DNA from: Roseiarcus sp963782255
GTDB lineage: Bacteria > Pseudomonadota > Alphaproteobacteria > Rhizobiales > Beijerinckiaceae
DNA length: 64,000 nucleotides
Assembly (NCBI GenBank): GCA_963782255.1
Contig: CAWAIS010000001.1
Location: 3,410,001 to 3,474,000 of the forward strand
Direction of reading: 5' to 3'
In this document: positions 1 to 8,711 of the stretch, one piece after another
How positions within the stretch are numbered: position 1 is the first letter of the stretch
Layout: each line of letters opens with the position of its first letter
Made by a program: the position numbers and the translations under genes
The notes under the pieces: model-generated
Seen by the model: only the letters and a program-made list of their open reading frames with translations
Database searches by the model: none
What the model was told of the DNA's origin: nothing

Positions 1-200
1 CAGTCATGAATCGCCTTGTCGTATTCATCCTGTAGACGCGTTTGAGACATCGCGTCGAGGAAATCCTCCCAAATGACGAGGTCAAGGAAGACACCCTTGT
101 CGACCCATTCCTTGTTTTTCCGACCGATAAAAATCTCGAACTCCTTGCGGTCCTCTTTGAGTTCGACGGAGGAGGCTAAGAAGATCTTTTTCGTAATCAT
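1..200 (-). CDS. TIR/SEFIR-like domain protein, N-terminal 66 residues only (runs off the window)
   Basis: Only the first 66 codons are present; the gene starts at ATG 200-198 and continues beyond base 1. The protein opens with KKIFLASSVELKEDRKEF and then carries a WEDFLDAMSQTRLQDEY stretch. An IFLASS strand at the extreme N terminus, followed by a DR-F-I helix and a W-E-D-F/T-R-L-Q pattern, is typical of a TIR/SEFIR-like (DUF4062-like) signalling domain that usually heads a larger NTPase or repeat protein. It lies 29 bp downstream of the Bell-like gene on the same strand, so the two probably form one transcript. The C-terminal part, which would decide whether this is an NLR-type protein, is outside the window. 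The fold assignment rests on pattern recognition. Confidence 0.6.
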   Translation of the reverse strand, partial: MITKKIFLASSVELKEDRKEFEIFIGRKNKEWVDKGVFLDLVIWEDFLDAMSQTRLQDEYDKAIHD

Positions 201-229
201 GTCGCCGTCCGATCAGCTAAACTATTCGA

Positions 230-643
230 TCACTTCTTGTCGGTTGGGCTTGGCGAGCCGACGTTCATCGATCCGATTGACGCGTTCTGAGCGCCGACAA
301 GGCCGGCGACGCCGCCGGACATCGTCGCCTGGATATGCACATTGGAAGTTCCCGTGGCTCTCTCCTTTGCAAGCACCTCAACGAGCTTGCTGACAGCGGC
401 CATGATGTCTGCATCGGAAGTAGCTTTAGCCTCACCGACTTGCTCGGAAAGCACCATCGCCCGACCTTGCGAGTTTGGGTTTGCCTCAAGATCCTCGACC
501 GATTTCGCCACTGCGCTGGTCGCGCCAAACTTGCGCACGATAAGCGACTTCAATCCCGCGTAGGCGTCCTTTACTGCGGAGGACACCACATTGGCGGCCA
601 ATCCGGGCAAGGCGGCGACGACGGCGGTTGTAATTGGATCCAT
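230..643 (-). CDS. Bell-domain-like small protein with Gly/Asn-rich C-terminal motif
   Basis: This is a 137-residue protein. Residues 1-40 form a hydrophobic, Ala-rich start (MDPITTAVVAALPGL) followed by AVKDAYAGLKSLI. That arrangement resembles the N-terminal helices of bacterial Bell domains, which are counterparts of the fungal HeLo/HELL pore-forming domains. Residues 70-95 are predicted helical and acidic. The tail, around residues 105-131, is rich in Gly, Ala and Asn (GVAGLVGAQNASIGSMNVG) and looks like the short amyloid-type signalling motifs found at the end of such proteins. The next gene begins with a TIR-like domain, a pairing expected for NLR-associated cell-death modules. The function is inferred; neither pore formation nor amyloid formation can be seen directly. 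A plain hypothetical membrane-associated protein is the alternative. Confidence 0.65.
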   Translation of the reverse strand: MDPITTAVVAALPGLAANVVSSAVKDAYAGLKSLIVRKFGATSAVAKSVEDLEANPNSQGRAMVLSEQVGEAKATSDADIMAAVSKLVEVLAKERATGTSNVHIQATMSGGVAGLVGAQNASIGSMNVGSPSPTDKK

Positions 644-730
644 GGGTAGCCTCCCTGTGTATTTTTCCTGTTTCTTTACCGATCGAATTTATGTTTGGAC
701 GCCTTGTCTGTGACGTCGCTCATACTTCTC

Positions 731-1825
731 CTAAGCCTGCGCCACCAATCCAGCCATATACCGCGCCATTTCCGGATTGAGCCGGCAAACGCCATCGCTC
801 CGAATAGTGAAATCCGCCGGATCGAAAACCGTGCCTTTGACGAAATCCAGCACCCCACGGTCGACCTTCGGCCGTTCCGGCTCCATTAAATCGAAAATGA
901 ATTTCGACGAGCCGTCCCGGCCCTCGTGCATAATCCCAATCGTAGGGTCATAGCCCTCGGAAATGGCTTCGATGCGAATTTCGCTTTCGAGAACCGCATA
1001 GGCGTAATTCAATATCGCATTGACCGGGTGCGCGGCGTTGCGATTGCCGGCTAGATGAAATGGCGATGACCGCTGTTCGATCGAATGCCAATTGTCGGGG
1101 ATTGGTCTGCGGGTCGTTCCGCGCCATTTGATCGGCATTCTCTGCCATGCTCGAAAATAAGCGGCCGCGCAATTAGCCTCCAAGGCTCGCAATTCAGTAA
1201 TTGTTGCGGGCGATTTTCCATCAAGCCGCGAAAGCGCGCCGTAGGCAGCGGTCATTGCCCGCTCCCATTTGTCAGAGCGGCGAATTGATTTTTCGAGCGT
1301 GATAATGCTCGCCTCGATTTTCCGGGTAATGATCGAACGGCAATACTCCATTCGAAGGCCCGGATTTCCGTGGGTTTCCAATTGCCATTGCACACGAAAA
1401 GGATTGGCCGAATATCCCGACGCGCCGGCGACGCAAACGATATCGCCTTTCCAATCAATTCGGATCAGGCTGACCTTTTGCTCGGCAAGCCACGATAAGA
1501 CGTCAAAGGAAACGCTGCCGCTGCCGTCCAAAAGAATTATTCGCTCGGGCAAATCGTGATCGCGGGTAAAAAACAAATAGGTCTCCCGCGATTGCGGGTA
1601 ATGGGTGAGCCCATTCTGGATTTCGAGCGCGCCGCCATGAATGCGGAGTGAGATGCCGTGGCCGGCGAGGATCAATGCAACTTGAGGCTTGGCGCGTTTG
1701 GTGCGCCGCTCGGAAGCCCTCTCGACACGACCACGCCACATCTCGCACCGGGCCGCCCAAGCATTGGTTGGCTTTTGGACAGGAGGCGTAGCAAACCCCT
1801 GATTTTGCGCCGCTTTCAATTTCAT
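731..1825 (-). CDS. cas1: Solo Cas1-like integrase/endonuclease
   Basis: This 364-residue protein matches the Cas1 fold signature. An N-terminal beta domain (LILAGHGISLRIHGGALEI) is followed by the helical catalytic domain. The three Cas1 metal ligands are visible: Glu216 in LEANCAAAYFRAW, His300 in TIGIMHEGRD, and Asp312 in FIFDLMEPERPKVD. The conserved HPVNAILNYAYAVLE helix precedes them. The length is slightly above the usual 300-340 residues, and no extra C-terminal HTH is seen. I use ATG 1825; an upstream in-frame TTG at 1855 would add 10 residues. There is no cas2, no effector gene and no visible repeat array, so this is a solo Cas1. It lies 100 bp downstream of the MerR-like gene on the same strand. 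The divergent neighbours encode an HNH-like protein and a family B DNA polymerase, as in casposons. Confidence 0.88.
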   Translation of the reverse strand: MKLKAAQNQGFATPPVQKPTNAWAARCEMWRGRVERASERRTKRAKPQVALILAGHGISLRIHGGALEIQNGLTHYPQSRETYLFFTRDHDLPERIILLDGSGSVSFDVLSWLAEQKVSLIRIDWKGDIVCVAGASGYSANPFRVQWQLETHGNPGLRMEYCRSIITRKIEASIITLEKSIRRSDKWERAMTAAYGALSRLDGKSPATITELRALEANCAAAYFRAWQRMPIKWRGTTRRPIPDNWHSIEQRSSPFHLAGNRNAAHPVNAILNYAYAVLESEIRIEAISEGYDPTIGIMHEGRDGSSKFIFDLMEPERPKVDRGVLDFVKGTVFDPADFTIRSDGVCRLNPEMARYMAGLVAQA

Positions 1826-1925
1826 GCGCGCCCCGAATTGCGCTATATTCCCCAATTTCAGTTTATTCCAATTGCAATTGCTGCGCGAGCTTTTTCACAA
1901 GCATTGGAAAGCGACAATTGTCGAA

Positions 1926-2999
1926 TTATTTCACCGGCCTCCTCGGAGCCGTTCGCCGAAATTCAGGCCTTCGAACATTCCCGGAGACGCTGTCGGCACT
2001 TGGAAGGGATTTTGCCACAGTGGCCGCCGCCGAAAACAATCGGGCCATTTCACTCAGATCATGAAATTGCTCGCGGCTTCTTTCCTGAATGAGAGTCCAA
2101 AGCAAGGCCATACCCGCCTGCCGATTTCGATTGTTGCGCGCCAGCATCGCGGCCCGTCCCAGTCCAAACGCATCTTTTGCAAACGCGCGGTCGAGCTCCG
2201 GCGACGCCGCTGCGATTGACTTGGTCAATTCGATCCACGACTGCGCGACCTTGCGAAGGCGCTCCGGGTCAACAGCTCTCAAGAACTCTGACAATTTGGT
2301 CTCAGCGAGAGGCTCGAATGTCGCTCGAAGAGTGGGCGAATAGTCGCCCCTGTCGACGAGCTTGCCGCTGATGATGGGCTTACCCCCGTTGACTGTGTCG
2401 CTCCTGGCATGTGCGAGACCAAGCGCAAGGTCCATGGTGCGCAAGTCAGCTTGCCGTTCCTTGTCGTCCGGGTCTCGTCGCGTGGACGCTGAAACAAATT
2501 GCCCTGTCACCATGCTCGCTAGGTGAAGGATCATTGTTGCGAGACGGTCCGGCCCTAGTGATTTCCGAATATGCTTGAAAAGCTGGTTGGAGGTCTCCAC
2601 GCGGTAAGCCTGTTCGGCGATTTTCTCAATTGAGTTCGCGTCGCCTTCATCCGCATCGAGTGACTGCCGAAGGAGCGTCGCGGCCTCGTCGAACTCCTTG
2701 GCTGAAACGTCAAACACGTCGAACCAATAACGCCGACCGACTTCGTATCCCACCAGCCAGAGCCGCCACCCGATCTCGTCGAGGTCGAGGTTCTGCTCTC
2801 GCAGTCGTGCAATTTCGATTGCCTGCTCAGCGGTGCCGTCTGGGTAAAGGTGGGCTCGCCGTCCCTTTCCCTGCCCCAGCCCTTCGCGCGTACCGCATGG
2901 CACGATGAGCCCACGTTCGCGCCAGTTCTCGAAACGGGTCCGCGACGTCGGAAGCCCCGCGGCCGCCAGTCCGTCCAGCACCTCGTGTTCGGTTAGCAC
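1926..2999 (-). CDS. MerR-like winged-HTH protein of the Cas1 locus
   Basis: The N-terminal 70 residues (LTEHEVLDGLAAAGLPTSR, then FENWRERGLIV, a G-rich wing and YPDGTAEQAIEIARLREQN) look like a MerR-type winged helix-turn-helix. About 280 residues of mostly helical sequence follow, without a motif I recognise. I place the start at GTG 2999, which has a GGAGG four bases upstream; an in-frame TTG at 3017 has no ribosome binding site. The gene is upstream of, and co-oriented with, the Cas1 gene, and diverges from the HTH-HNH-polymerase set, so it could regulate both from the 3000-3214 intergenic region. It could also be a DNA-binding accessory of an integration reaction. The role is inferred from position only. 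Confidence 0.6.
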   Translation of the reverse strand: MLTEHEVLDGLAAAGLPTSRTRFENWRERGLIVPCGTREGLGQGKGRRAHLYPDGTAEQAIEIARLREQNLDLDEIGWRLWLVGYEVGRRYWFDVFDVSAKEFDEAATLLRQSLDADEGDANSIEKIAEQAYRVETSNQLFKHIRKSLGPDRLATMILHLASMVTGQFVSASTRRDPDDKERQADLRTMDLALGLAHARSDTVNGGKPIISGKLVDRGDYSPTLRATFEPLAETKLSEFLRAVDPERLRKVAQSWIELTKSIAAASPELDRAFAKDAFGLGRAAMLARNNRNRQAGMALLWTLIQERSREQFHDLSEMARLFSAAATVAKSLPSADSVSGNVRRPEFRRTAPRRPVK

Positions 3000-3214
3000 C
3001 GCCCCTCCGAGCGCCAATCGCGCCGAGACTGTTACAACTCGGCGTCGAAAGCCGTTTTTGCTGTTTAGGCGCGCGCGACCCTCGCGGCAACAATTCGCAA
3101 TCCCGCGAATCGTTCAAAACAGCGAGCGGCTCATGAGGCCAGGAATGATCAGGCCAAACTGTCCACGCCTATCGGCGCGGGCACCCGCGCTCCGCTCGCA
3201 AGCGGAGAGGCACG

Positions 3215-3802
3215 ATGGCCAAGCGACAGAGAGACTACAGACAGGAATATGCGCGTCGCGCCGCGCGGGGAGCCCAGAAAGGATTGAGCCGCTCGGCGGC
3301 GCGAGGTCACCCGAGGGCGGGGGAGCGACAGAAGCCGGCGACGGGACGCGCAATCGATCCAGGAAGCCGGGAGGAGCTGGCACTCAAGTTGATGCGTCGC
3401 GGGCGTTCGCTTCGCGACGCGGCATCGCACTATCACGTGAGCCAGGAGCGGCTGCGCGCTTACGTCAAGGAGCAAACGGAAGCCCGGCACGGCAACCGAA
3501 AATGGACGATCATCGACCGGCGGACACGGCAATTTCCCTTCTACTCGGACGGGCGCGTCGTCACGCCGACGATGAGTTTAGACGAGACGTCGGAAGCGGG
3601 CCGCTACATGCAGTCGGTGAAGCAGTTTCTGCGGACGGGCGACGCCGATTTCCTCGCTCCCTTCGCCGGCAAGGGTGTCCGCGACGTCGACGGGAAGTTT
3701 CACCCGTTCGAACTCGATGAAAACACCCTCTACGAACTCGATCACCGCGACGAGGCCGTGATCCCGGAACTCTATCGGATTGGCGAAAGGATCGCATCAT
3801 GA
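3215..3802 (+). CDS. HTH-like basic protein, first gene of the polymerase set
   Basis: This is a 195-residue protein with a strongly basic first 50 residues (many Arg, Lys and Ala), followed around residues 52-88 by a helix-turn-helix-like segment (ELALKLMRRGRSLRDAASHY, then HVSQERLRAYVKEQ). The C-terminal half is acidic and includes LAPFAGKGVRDVDGKFHPF. No enzyme motif is recognised. Its TGA overlaps the ATG of the HNH-like gene (ATGA at 3799-3802), so the two are probably translationally coupled. It may direct DNA binding for the HNH or polymerase proteins. It could equally be a plain regulator of this mobile-element-like cluster. Confidence 0.6.
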   Translation: MAKRQRDYRQEYARRAARGAQKGLSRSAARGHPRAGERQKPATGRAIDPGSREELALKLMRRGRSLRDAASHYHVSQERLRAYVKEQTEARHGNRKWTIIDRRTRQFPFYSDGRVVTPTMSLDETSEAGRYMQSVKQFLRTGDADFLAPFAGKGVRDVDGKFHPFELDENTLYELDHRDEAVIPELYRIGERIAS

Positions 3803-4176
3803 CGCCGTTAGACCGCGACCTTCACCGTGCGGCGGTGAAGAACAAGAAGGAGCGCCTGACTGGCGTCCACAACGAGTTCTGCGTCGGGTGCGGAAGCGAC
3901 CTAGCCGCGGGCAAGGAGGACGATCACATCGTCGGCCGCAAGCACGGGGATCTAGTCTGGCCTCTGTGCCTGCCATGCCATCACAAACGCAATGAACTCC
4001 AGCGCGAGGAACCGCCGCCGACCGACAACCCCCGCAACGCGTTGGAGGTCATCGGCCGCTGGCTCTTGTCGGTCGCGGAATATTTTGAGCTAATGTGCGA
4101 GACACTCAGGCGCTTCGGCGAATACCTGATCGAGCTCGCCAGGCAGGGTTATGGGGCCGAACTCAAACTCCCTTGA
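3799..4176 (+). CDS. Small HNH-like endonuclease / zinc protein
   Basis: This is a 125-residue protein. Two zinc-type cysteine pairs (C28-x2-C31 and C57-x2-C60) flank a DHIVGRKH segment (Asp42-His43), and C60 is followed by HHKRN. The order Cys pair, D-H, Cys pair, H-x3-N fits a treble-clef HNH nuclease, although the spacing is compact. The C-terminal 45 residues are an amphipathic helical region (LEVIGRWLLSVAEYFELM). It overlaps the upstream gene by 4 bp and the polymerase gene by 26 bp, so all three are likely made together. An HNH protein beside PolB and Cas1 is the standard casposon companion set. The nuclease call is from motif pattern only. Confidence 0.65.
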   Translation: MTPLDRDLHRAAVKNKKERLTGVHNEFCVGCGSDLAAGKEDDHIVGRKHGDLVWPLCLPCHHKRNELQREEPPPTDNPRNALEVIGRWLLSVAEYFELMCETLRRFGEYLIELARQGYGAELKLP

Positions 4177-7100
4177 CGCGTGCACGGAAGCCGTTCCCGC
4201 ACCGGAGCGGCGTCCGATTCTTTTGAGGGTCTACGCCGAGACGAAAGACAAGGAATCGCGACCGAAGGGACCGACCGCCCCAGAATTTGTGCTGGTGTTC
4301 GATACGGAGACGACGCCCGACGAGGCCCAGCAGCTTCGGTTCGGGACGTACCAGCTCCTGCAAAAAGGCAAAATCCGCGAAAAGGGTCTGTTTTATGGCA
4401 TGGTGACGCCTGCGGAGCTCGAGACGTTGAAGGCGGAAGCGCCGAAACACGGCTGCGTCGAACCATTGAGCCTTCATGACTTCGTCCACAAGCGGTTCCT
4501 TCCGACCGCTTTCAAAGCGGGAGGGCTGGTCGTCGGGTTCAATCTGCCGTTCGATCTCTCCCGGCTCGCGATGCGCCACGCGGCGGCTCGGGTCTCACGG
4601 CCTCCGCGTACGTCGAAGGAAATCGAAGGTGGCGCGCTGTTGAAAGATGCGGATCGATCGATGGTCGGAGGCTTCACCTTCCAGCTTTCGCCGTTCGACG
4701 ACCAACCCTGGCTTCGGATCAAGCATCGCAACAGCCGCTCGTCGTTCATCAAATTCGCAAAGCCTGCGCAACAGGAGGCAGCGCGTAGCCAGCGCCGCCG
4801 CGGCGAGCGGGCGCATTTCCAGCGGGGAAACTTTCTCGACGTGAGGACGCTTGCAGCTGCGCTGACGAGCAAGTCACACAGCTTGAAGAGTCTTTCGAAA
4901 CATCTGGGAGTCCTGCACAAGGGTGAGTTCACGGACTTTGCGCGGCCCATCGACGCCGAATTCATCGATTATGCTGTGAACGACACCGAGACGACACGCC
5001 AGTGTTTCGAAGAGCTCGTTCGCAGGTTCAAACGGCACCGCCTCAGGATGACGGCTCCCCAGGGCATTTATTCCGAGGCGAGCCTCGGCAAGGCGTATCT
5101 CAAGGAGATGGGCGTCCGGCCATGGCGCGAGGTCCAGAAGGACTTTGAACCCACGACCCTCGGCGCGATCATGAGCTCGTATTTCGGCGGTCGCGCGGAG
5201 GTCCATATCCGCCGAACGGTCGTTCCGGCGGTCTATTGCGACTTCGCCTCGATGTACCCCACGGTCTGCACGCTGATGGGCCTCTGGAGCTTCGTCATTG
5301 CGCAAGGCATCGACGAGGAAGACGTGACCGCCGAGACGCAGGCGTTTCTCGATAGCGTGCAACTTGCCGACCTTCAGAACGCCGCGACCTGGCGACGGCT
5401 CACATCGCTCGTACAGGTCTTGCCGGACGCCGACATCTTTCCGGTGCGCGCTCGCTACGCAACGCGGATTAAAGAGGAAACCAAGTCCGCGGATATGCCG
5501 AACATCGGCGTGAACTACCTCTCGGCGGATCGCCCGCTATGGTTCACGCTCGCTGACTGCGTGGCTTCGAAGCTCTTGACCGGTAAGGCCCCGAAAGTCG
5601 TTCGCGCGACCCGCTTCTCGGCAAAGCCTCCACAGCCGAGTTTGAGGGCCGTCGAGATCGCCGGAAACCGGACATACCGGGTCGATCCTTACAGGGATGA
5701 CTTTTACAAGCGGGTGATCGAGCTCCGTCGACGCGTCAAGGCTGATCTCAAAGAGGCTCAGCGCCACGATCCGCACAGCCAGGACGCAAAGAACCTGGAC
5801 ATGAACCAACTGGCGCTGAAGATCCTAGCGAACGCGACGAGTTACGGCATCTTTATTGAGCTCAATGTCGAAGACGGCGACGACGCAGGCGCGCAGATGC
5901 CGATCTTCACCTCACGGGGACGACGCATCGTCGAGACCGCCAAGCACGAACGGCCTGGCAGGTACTATCACCCCTTGCTTGCGACGCTGATCACCGGCGC
6001 GGCGCGGCTCATGCTGGCGCTAACCGAGCGGCTTGCATTCGAGCACGGACTGAATTGGGCCTTCTGCGACACAGACAGCATGGCCTTCGCCAACACCGAC
6101 AAGCTCCCGTTCGCCGAGTTCGTTAGTTGCGTGCGGGACATTTGCCGATGGTTCGAGCCACTTAACCCGTACGAAGCCGATCCGAAGAAGGGTGCTGTTT
6201 CAATCCTTGAAATGGAAGACCAAAACTATTTGCGCGGGAAGGGCTTGGAGCCGCTGTTCTGCTTCGCCATCTCGGCCAAGCGTTACGCCCTCTTCAATTT
6301 GGACACCCACGGGAAGCCGATCATCCGCAAAGCGTCGGCGCACGGCCTCGGTCATTACGCGGCCCCATACGGCGACGAAGAAGAAAGTCGCGACGAACGA
6401 GGCAGCGGCGTCAGGCCTTGGGAAGAGGATGTTTGGAAGCAAATCATAACCGCAGCGCTCAGCGACAAGCCTCGGGAAGTCGATTACGCGTTCCGCCGCG
6501 AAATGACGAAGCCGGCGCGCAGCCGGTACGGCGCAACACGACCCGCAGTACTCGATTGGTTCAAGCGCTACAACGAAGGCAGGGCTTACGCCGAGCAGGT
6601 GAAGCCGTTCAATTTCCTGCTAACGTTCTTTGCCCGTCGCCAGGAAGACCTGACGACAGAGGACCCAACGCACGAATGGGAGCCAAAGACTGAAAACATT
6701 CGTCCAGTAGCGCCCTATGAGAAGGACATCGATAAGGCGCTCAAGCGCATATTCGACCGCAATTCCGAGACCCTTGCACCGGTACCGACGAAATGGCTCC
6801 GAACGGTCGCCGACGTGCTCCGGGACTACCATCGTCAGCCGGAATACAAGTTTCTAGGCGGCGGGTGGAACGAGGAGGGCGTCCTCCGACGTCGGCATAT
6901 CTTCGCCGACACCATCGAGGACATCGGCAAGGAGAGCGACGGGTGGGAGGAGGACGAGGCGCGGGCCGAGGATCAGGACACCGTCCTGACCTATCCATCG
7001 TCGTCGCTTGACCGCGAGCTCATGATCGCGCGGATCAAGTCGGTCCGAAAGCGGGAGCTGATGCGGGAGGCTCGGATCGCGATGAGGACGATCAATGAGG

Positions 7101-7369
7101 TTCACGATAACAAGGAGACGCCCGATGAAGATTTGATGCGCATAGCGAGTGCAGCCGAGCGGATCGATAAGCGACGGAAGGCGCGCGACAAGGAGGCTAC
7201 GGCGGCAGTGGCTTGGCTAAGCGCTAAGCGAGAAAAGGTCGGGCCGGCGGCCCTGGCGAAGCTGTTGAAGGTGGATGTGGCGAATTTGGGGAAGGTGATT
7301 GAGGGGAAGAGAACGCCTTCGAGGGATTTGTTGGTCAAAATCGCAGCCGTTCGTTCGCAGAACGAATGA
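4151..7369 (+). CDS. Family B DNA polymerase with 3'-5' exonuclease and C-terminal HTH
   Basis: This 1072-residue enzyme has all the PolB landmarks. Exo I is FDTETT (Asp51, Glu53), Exo II is FNLPFDL (Asn131, Asp135) and Exo III is YAVND (Tyr274, Asp278). Polymerase motif A is CDFASMYPT (Asp364), motif B is KILANATSYG (Lys557 to Gly566) and motif C is CDTDS (Asp640, Asp642). Both activities therefore look intact. About 190 residues separate motifs A and B, longer than in a minimal polymerase. The last 40 residues (LAKLLKVDVANLGKVIEG followed by a helix) form an Xre-like HTH, an unusual tail. Housekeeping PolB (PolII) in proteobacteria is about 780 residues and lacks this tail, so this is a mobile-element type polymerase. 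The ATG at 4151 lies inside the end of the HNH gene. Confidence 0.9.
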   Translation: MGPNSNSLDACTEAVPAPERRPILLRVYAETKDKESRPKGPTAPEFVLVFDTETTPDEAQQLRFGTYQLLQKGKIREKGLFYGMVTPAELETLKAEAPKHGCVEPLSLHDFVHKRFLPTAFKAGGLVVGFNLPFDLSRLAMRHAAARVSRPPRTSKEIEGGALLKDADRSMVGGFTFQLSPFDDQPWLRIKHRNSRSSFIKFAKPAQQEAARSQRRRGERAHFQRGNFLDVRTLAAALTSKSHSLKSLSKHLGVLHKGEFTDFARPIDAEFIDYAVNDTETTRQCFEELVRRFKRHRLRMTAPQGIYSEASLGKAYLKEMGVRPWREVQKDFEPTTLGAIMSSYFGGRAEVHIRRTVVPAVYCDFASMYPTVCTLMGLWSFVIAQGIDEEDVTAETQAFLDSVQLADLQNAATWRRLTSLVQVLPDADIFPVRARYATRIKEETKSADMPNIGVNYLSADRPLWFTLADCVASKLLTGKAPKVVRATRFSAKPPQPSLRAVEIAGNRTYRVDPYRDDFYKRVIELRRRVKADLKEAQRHDPHSQDAKNLDMNQLALKILANATSYGIFIELNVEDGDDAGAQMPIFTSRGRRIVETAKHERPGRYYHPLLATLITGAARLMLALTERLAFEHGLNWAFCDTDSMAFANTDKLPFAEFVSCVRDICRWFEPLNPYEADPKKGAVSILEMEDQNYLRGKGLEPLFCFAISAKRYALFNLDTHGKPIIRKASAHGLGHYAAPYGDEEESRDERGSGVRPWEEDVWKQIITAALSDKPREVDYAFRREMTKPARSRYGATRPAVLDWFKRYNEGRAYAEQVKPFNFLLTFFARRQEDLTTEDPTHEWEPKTENIRPVAPYEKDIDKALKRIFDRNSETLAPVPTKWLRTVADVLRDYHRQPEYKFLGGGWNEEGVLRRRHIFADTIEDIGKESDGWEEDEARAEDQDTVLTYPSSSLDRELMIARIKSVRKRELMREARIAMRTINEVHDNKETPDEDLMRIASAAERIDKRRKARDKEATAAVAWLSAKREKVGPAALAKLLKVDVANLGKVIEGKRTPSRDLLVKIAAVRSQNE

Positions 7370-7647
7370 CCACCATTTGCTAGAAGCGAACAGCCGCGTC
7401 GATCTGTTCTCTAATGGGTCAAGGGCGGAAGGCTCTTCCGGTGTCGACGCTTTCGGGTGCCGCGTTCTCTGCGTGCTCGTTCGGCACTTGATGGGGTAAG
7501 CTGGGTGCAGGGCGGCTCGGTTGAAATCGCAGTTGGCCGGGGGTTGGCCGCAGGAACAGAATTGGCGCCGTCGTCTGCTCCCTCCCTAGGGCGTCGCTCC
7601 TCTTGGGAGCTGGATTCGGCCTCCTGTCTTGGGGTCTGCCGGGCCTT

Positions 7648-8550
7648 TAATCGAACGCGAACTCCGTTCTGTCGCGCAGCATCGCGTGCATGATGATTGC
7701 GAGACGACGAGCCAGAGCGACCTTCGCTTTGCGCATCGTTGATCGCTTGGCGATCGCGAAGGCCCAGTCCTTAAGCTTGAGCTGGCCCTTATAGCGCGTC
7801 TGGCGGCCTCGTACAGGAGGGTTCGCACCCGCCGGTCACCGCATTTCGATATGCTGCCGACGTAGTCGACCTCGCCCGACTGATATCGCCGGGGGACCAA
7901 GCCCAGGTAGGCGCCGACGTCTCGGGATCGGCGGATGCGCGAGGGATCGTCGATCGCAGCCACAAAGGCGAGAGCCGTCAACTGGCCTACGCCTGGGATG
8001 GTCATCAGCCGGCGACAGGCCGCCGAAGCCCTGGTCATACTCTCATGTCCGCATCGATCGTTGCGACCGCCGTCATCACTGCGGTTCGCGCCGCAATCAG
8101 ACCCCGCATGGCGGCAGAGAGGCCAGCAACCCCCTTACTTGCTTTGAGAGCCTGATCGACGAAGGCTGCGGTGAGCGCGCGAGGCAGTCGGATCCCGAAC
8201 ACGACCGCCAAACCTCGGATCTGATTTTCCAAGGTCACCCGCTGCCCGACCAGTTTCTTGCGCGCGATGATCAGCGAACGGAGAGCGTGAGCTGATAGCG
8301 ACTTCACATGTACGGGCTTAAAGAACCCGGTGCGTGCTAAATGCGCCAGACCTCGCGCGTCGTTGCGATCGGTCTTGTGGGTGGCGAGCGACTTGAGCGC
8401 CTGGTAGGCCTGCCGGCTCTCAACGCAGACCACGGGCAGACCGAGTTGGCTCAACCCGTGAAACATCTGGTGAACGACAACGCCTTCGCGATCGACGACG
8501 CAGACGTGGGTCTCGTCCATCGAGATATCGAGGCCAGCAAAATAGTCCAT
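7648..8550 (-). pseudogene. IS110-family transposase, frameshifted remnant
   Basis: Reading from ATG 8550, the N-terminal RuvC-like DEDD domain is clear (MDYFAGLDISMDETHVCVVD, later RNDARGLAHL). A second piece carries the Transposase_20 C-terminal domain (LMTIPGVGQLTALAFVAAID, then YLGLVPRRYQSGEVDYVGSI). A frameshift near 8035-8040 separates the two. A second break at about 7790-7800 is a deletion of roughly ten bases after the LYEAA peptide; in another frame the expected tail KDWAFAIAKRSTMRKAKVAL resumes and ends at TAA 7648-7650. The gene is therefore dead but still easily recognised. Its upstream flank holds the hairpin at 8589-8638. The ends of the element were not resolved. Confidence 0.85.
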
Positions 8551-8588
8551 GTCATGGTTCTCCTCTTCCAAACCGTGGCCGATCCTAT

Positions 8589-8638
8589 CGGCCTCAGCGG
8601 AAGAGCTCCCGCCCATTAAAGCACGTGCGCTGAGGCCG
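8589..8638 (-). repeat. Perfect 11-bp inverted repeat upstream of the IS110 remnant
   Basis: CGGCCTCAGCG at 8589-8599 is repeated in inverted form at 8628-8638, with 28 bases between. It lies 39 bp upstream of the transposase start, in the non-coding end where IS110-group elements encode their structured guide (bridge/seek) RNA. It could be part of such an RNA or simply a terminal structure of the element. Confidence 0.5.
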
Positions 8639-8711
8639 GTGGCCAGACAGAGCACGTGATTGGACGACCGCGACGTCGAATTGAGCGATGCGCACAATTT
8701 GGCTCCAGGTT

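Noticed and set aside
643..3214. A CRISPR array expected near Cas1
   Set aside because: I looked through the gaps around Cas1 and the HTH gene (643-731, 1826-1926, 3000-3214) and saw no regularly spaced repeats.
3215..7369. Housekeeping DNA polymerase II (polB) of the chromosome
   Set aside because: The protein is about 290 residues longer, carries an HTH tail, and is coupled to an HNH-like gene, so it fits a mobile-element polymerase better.
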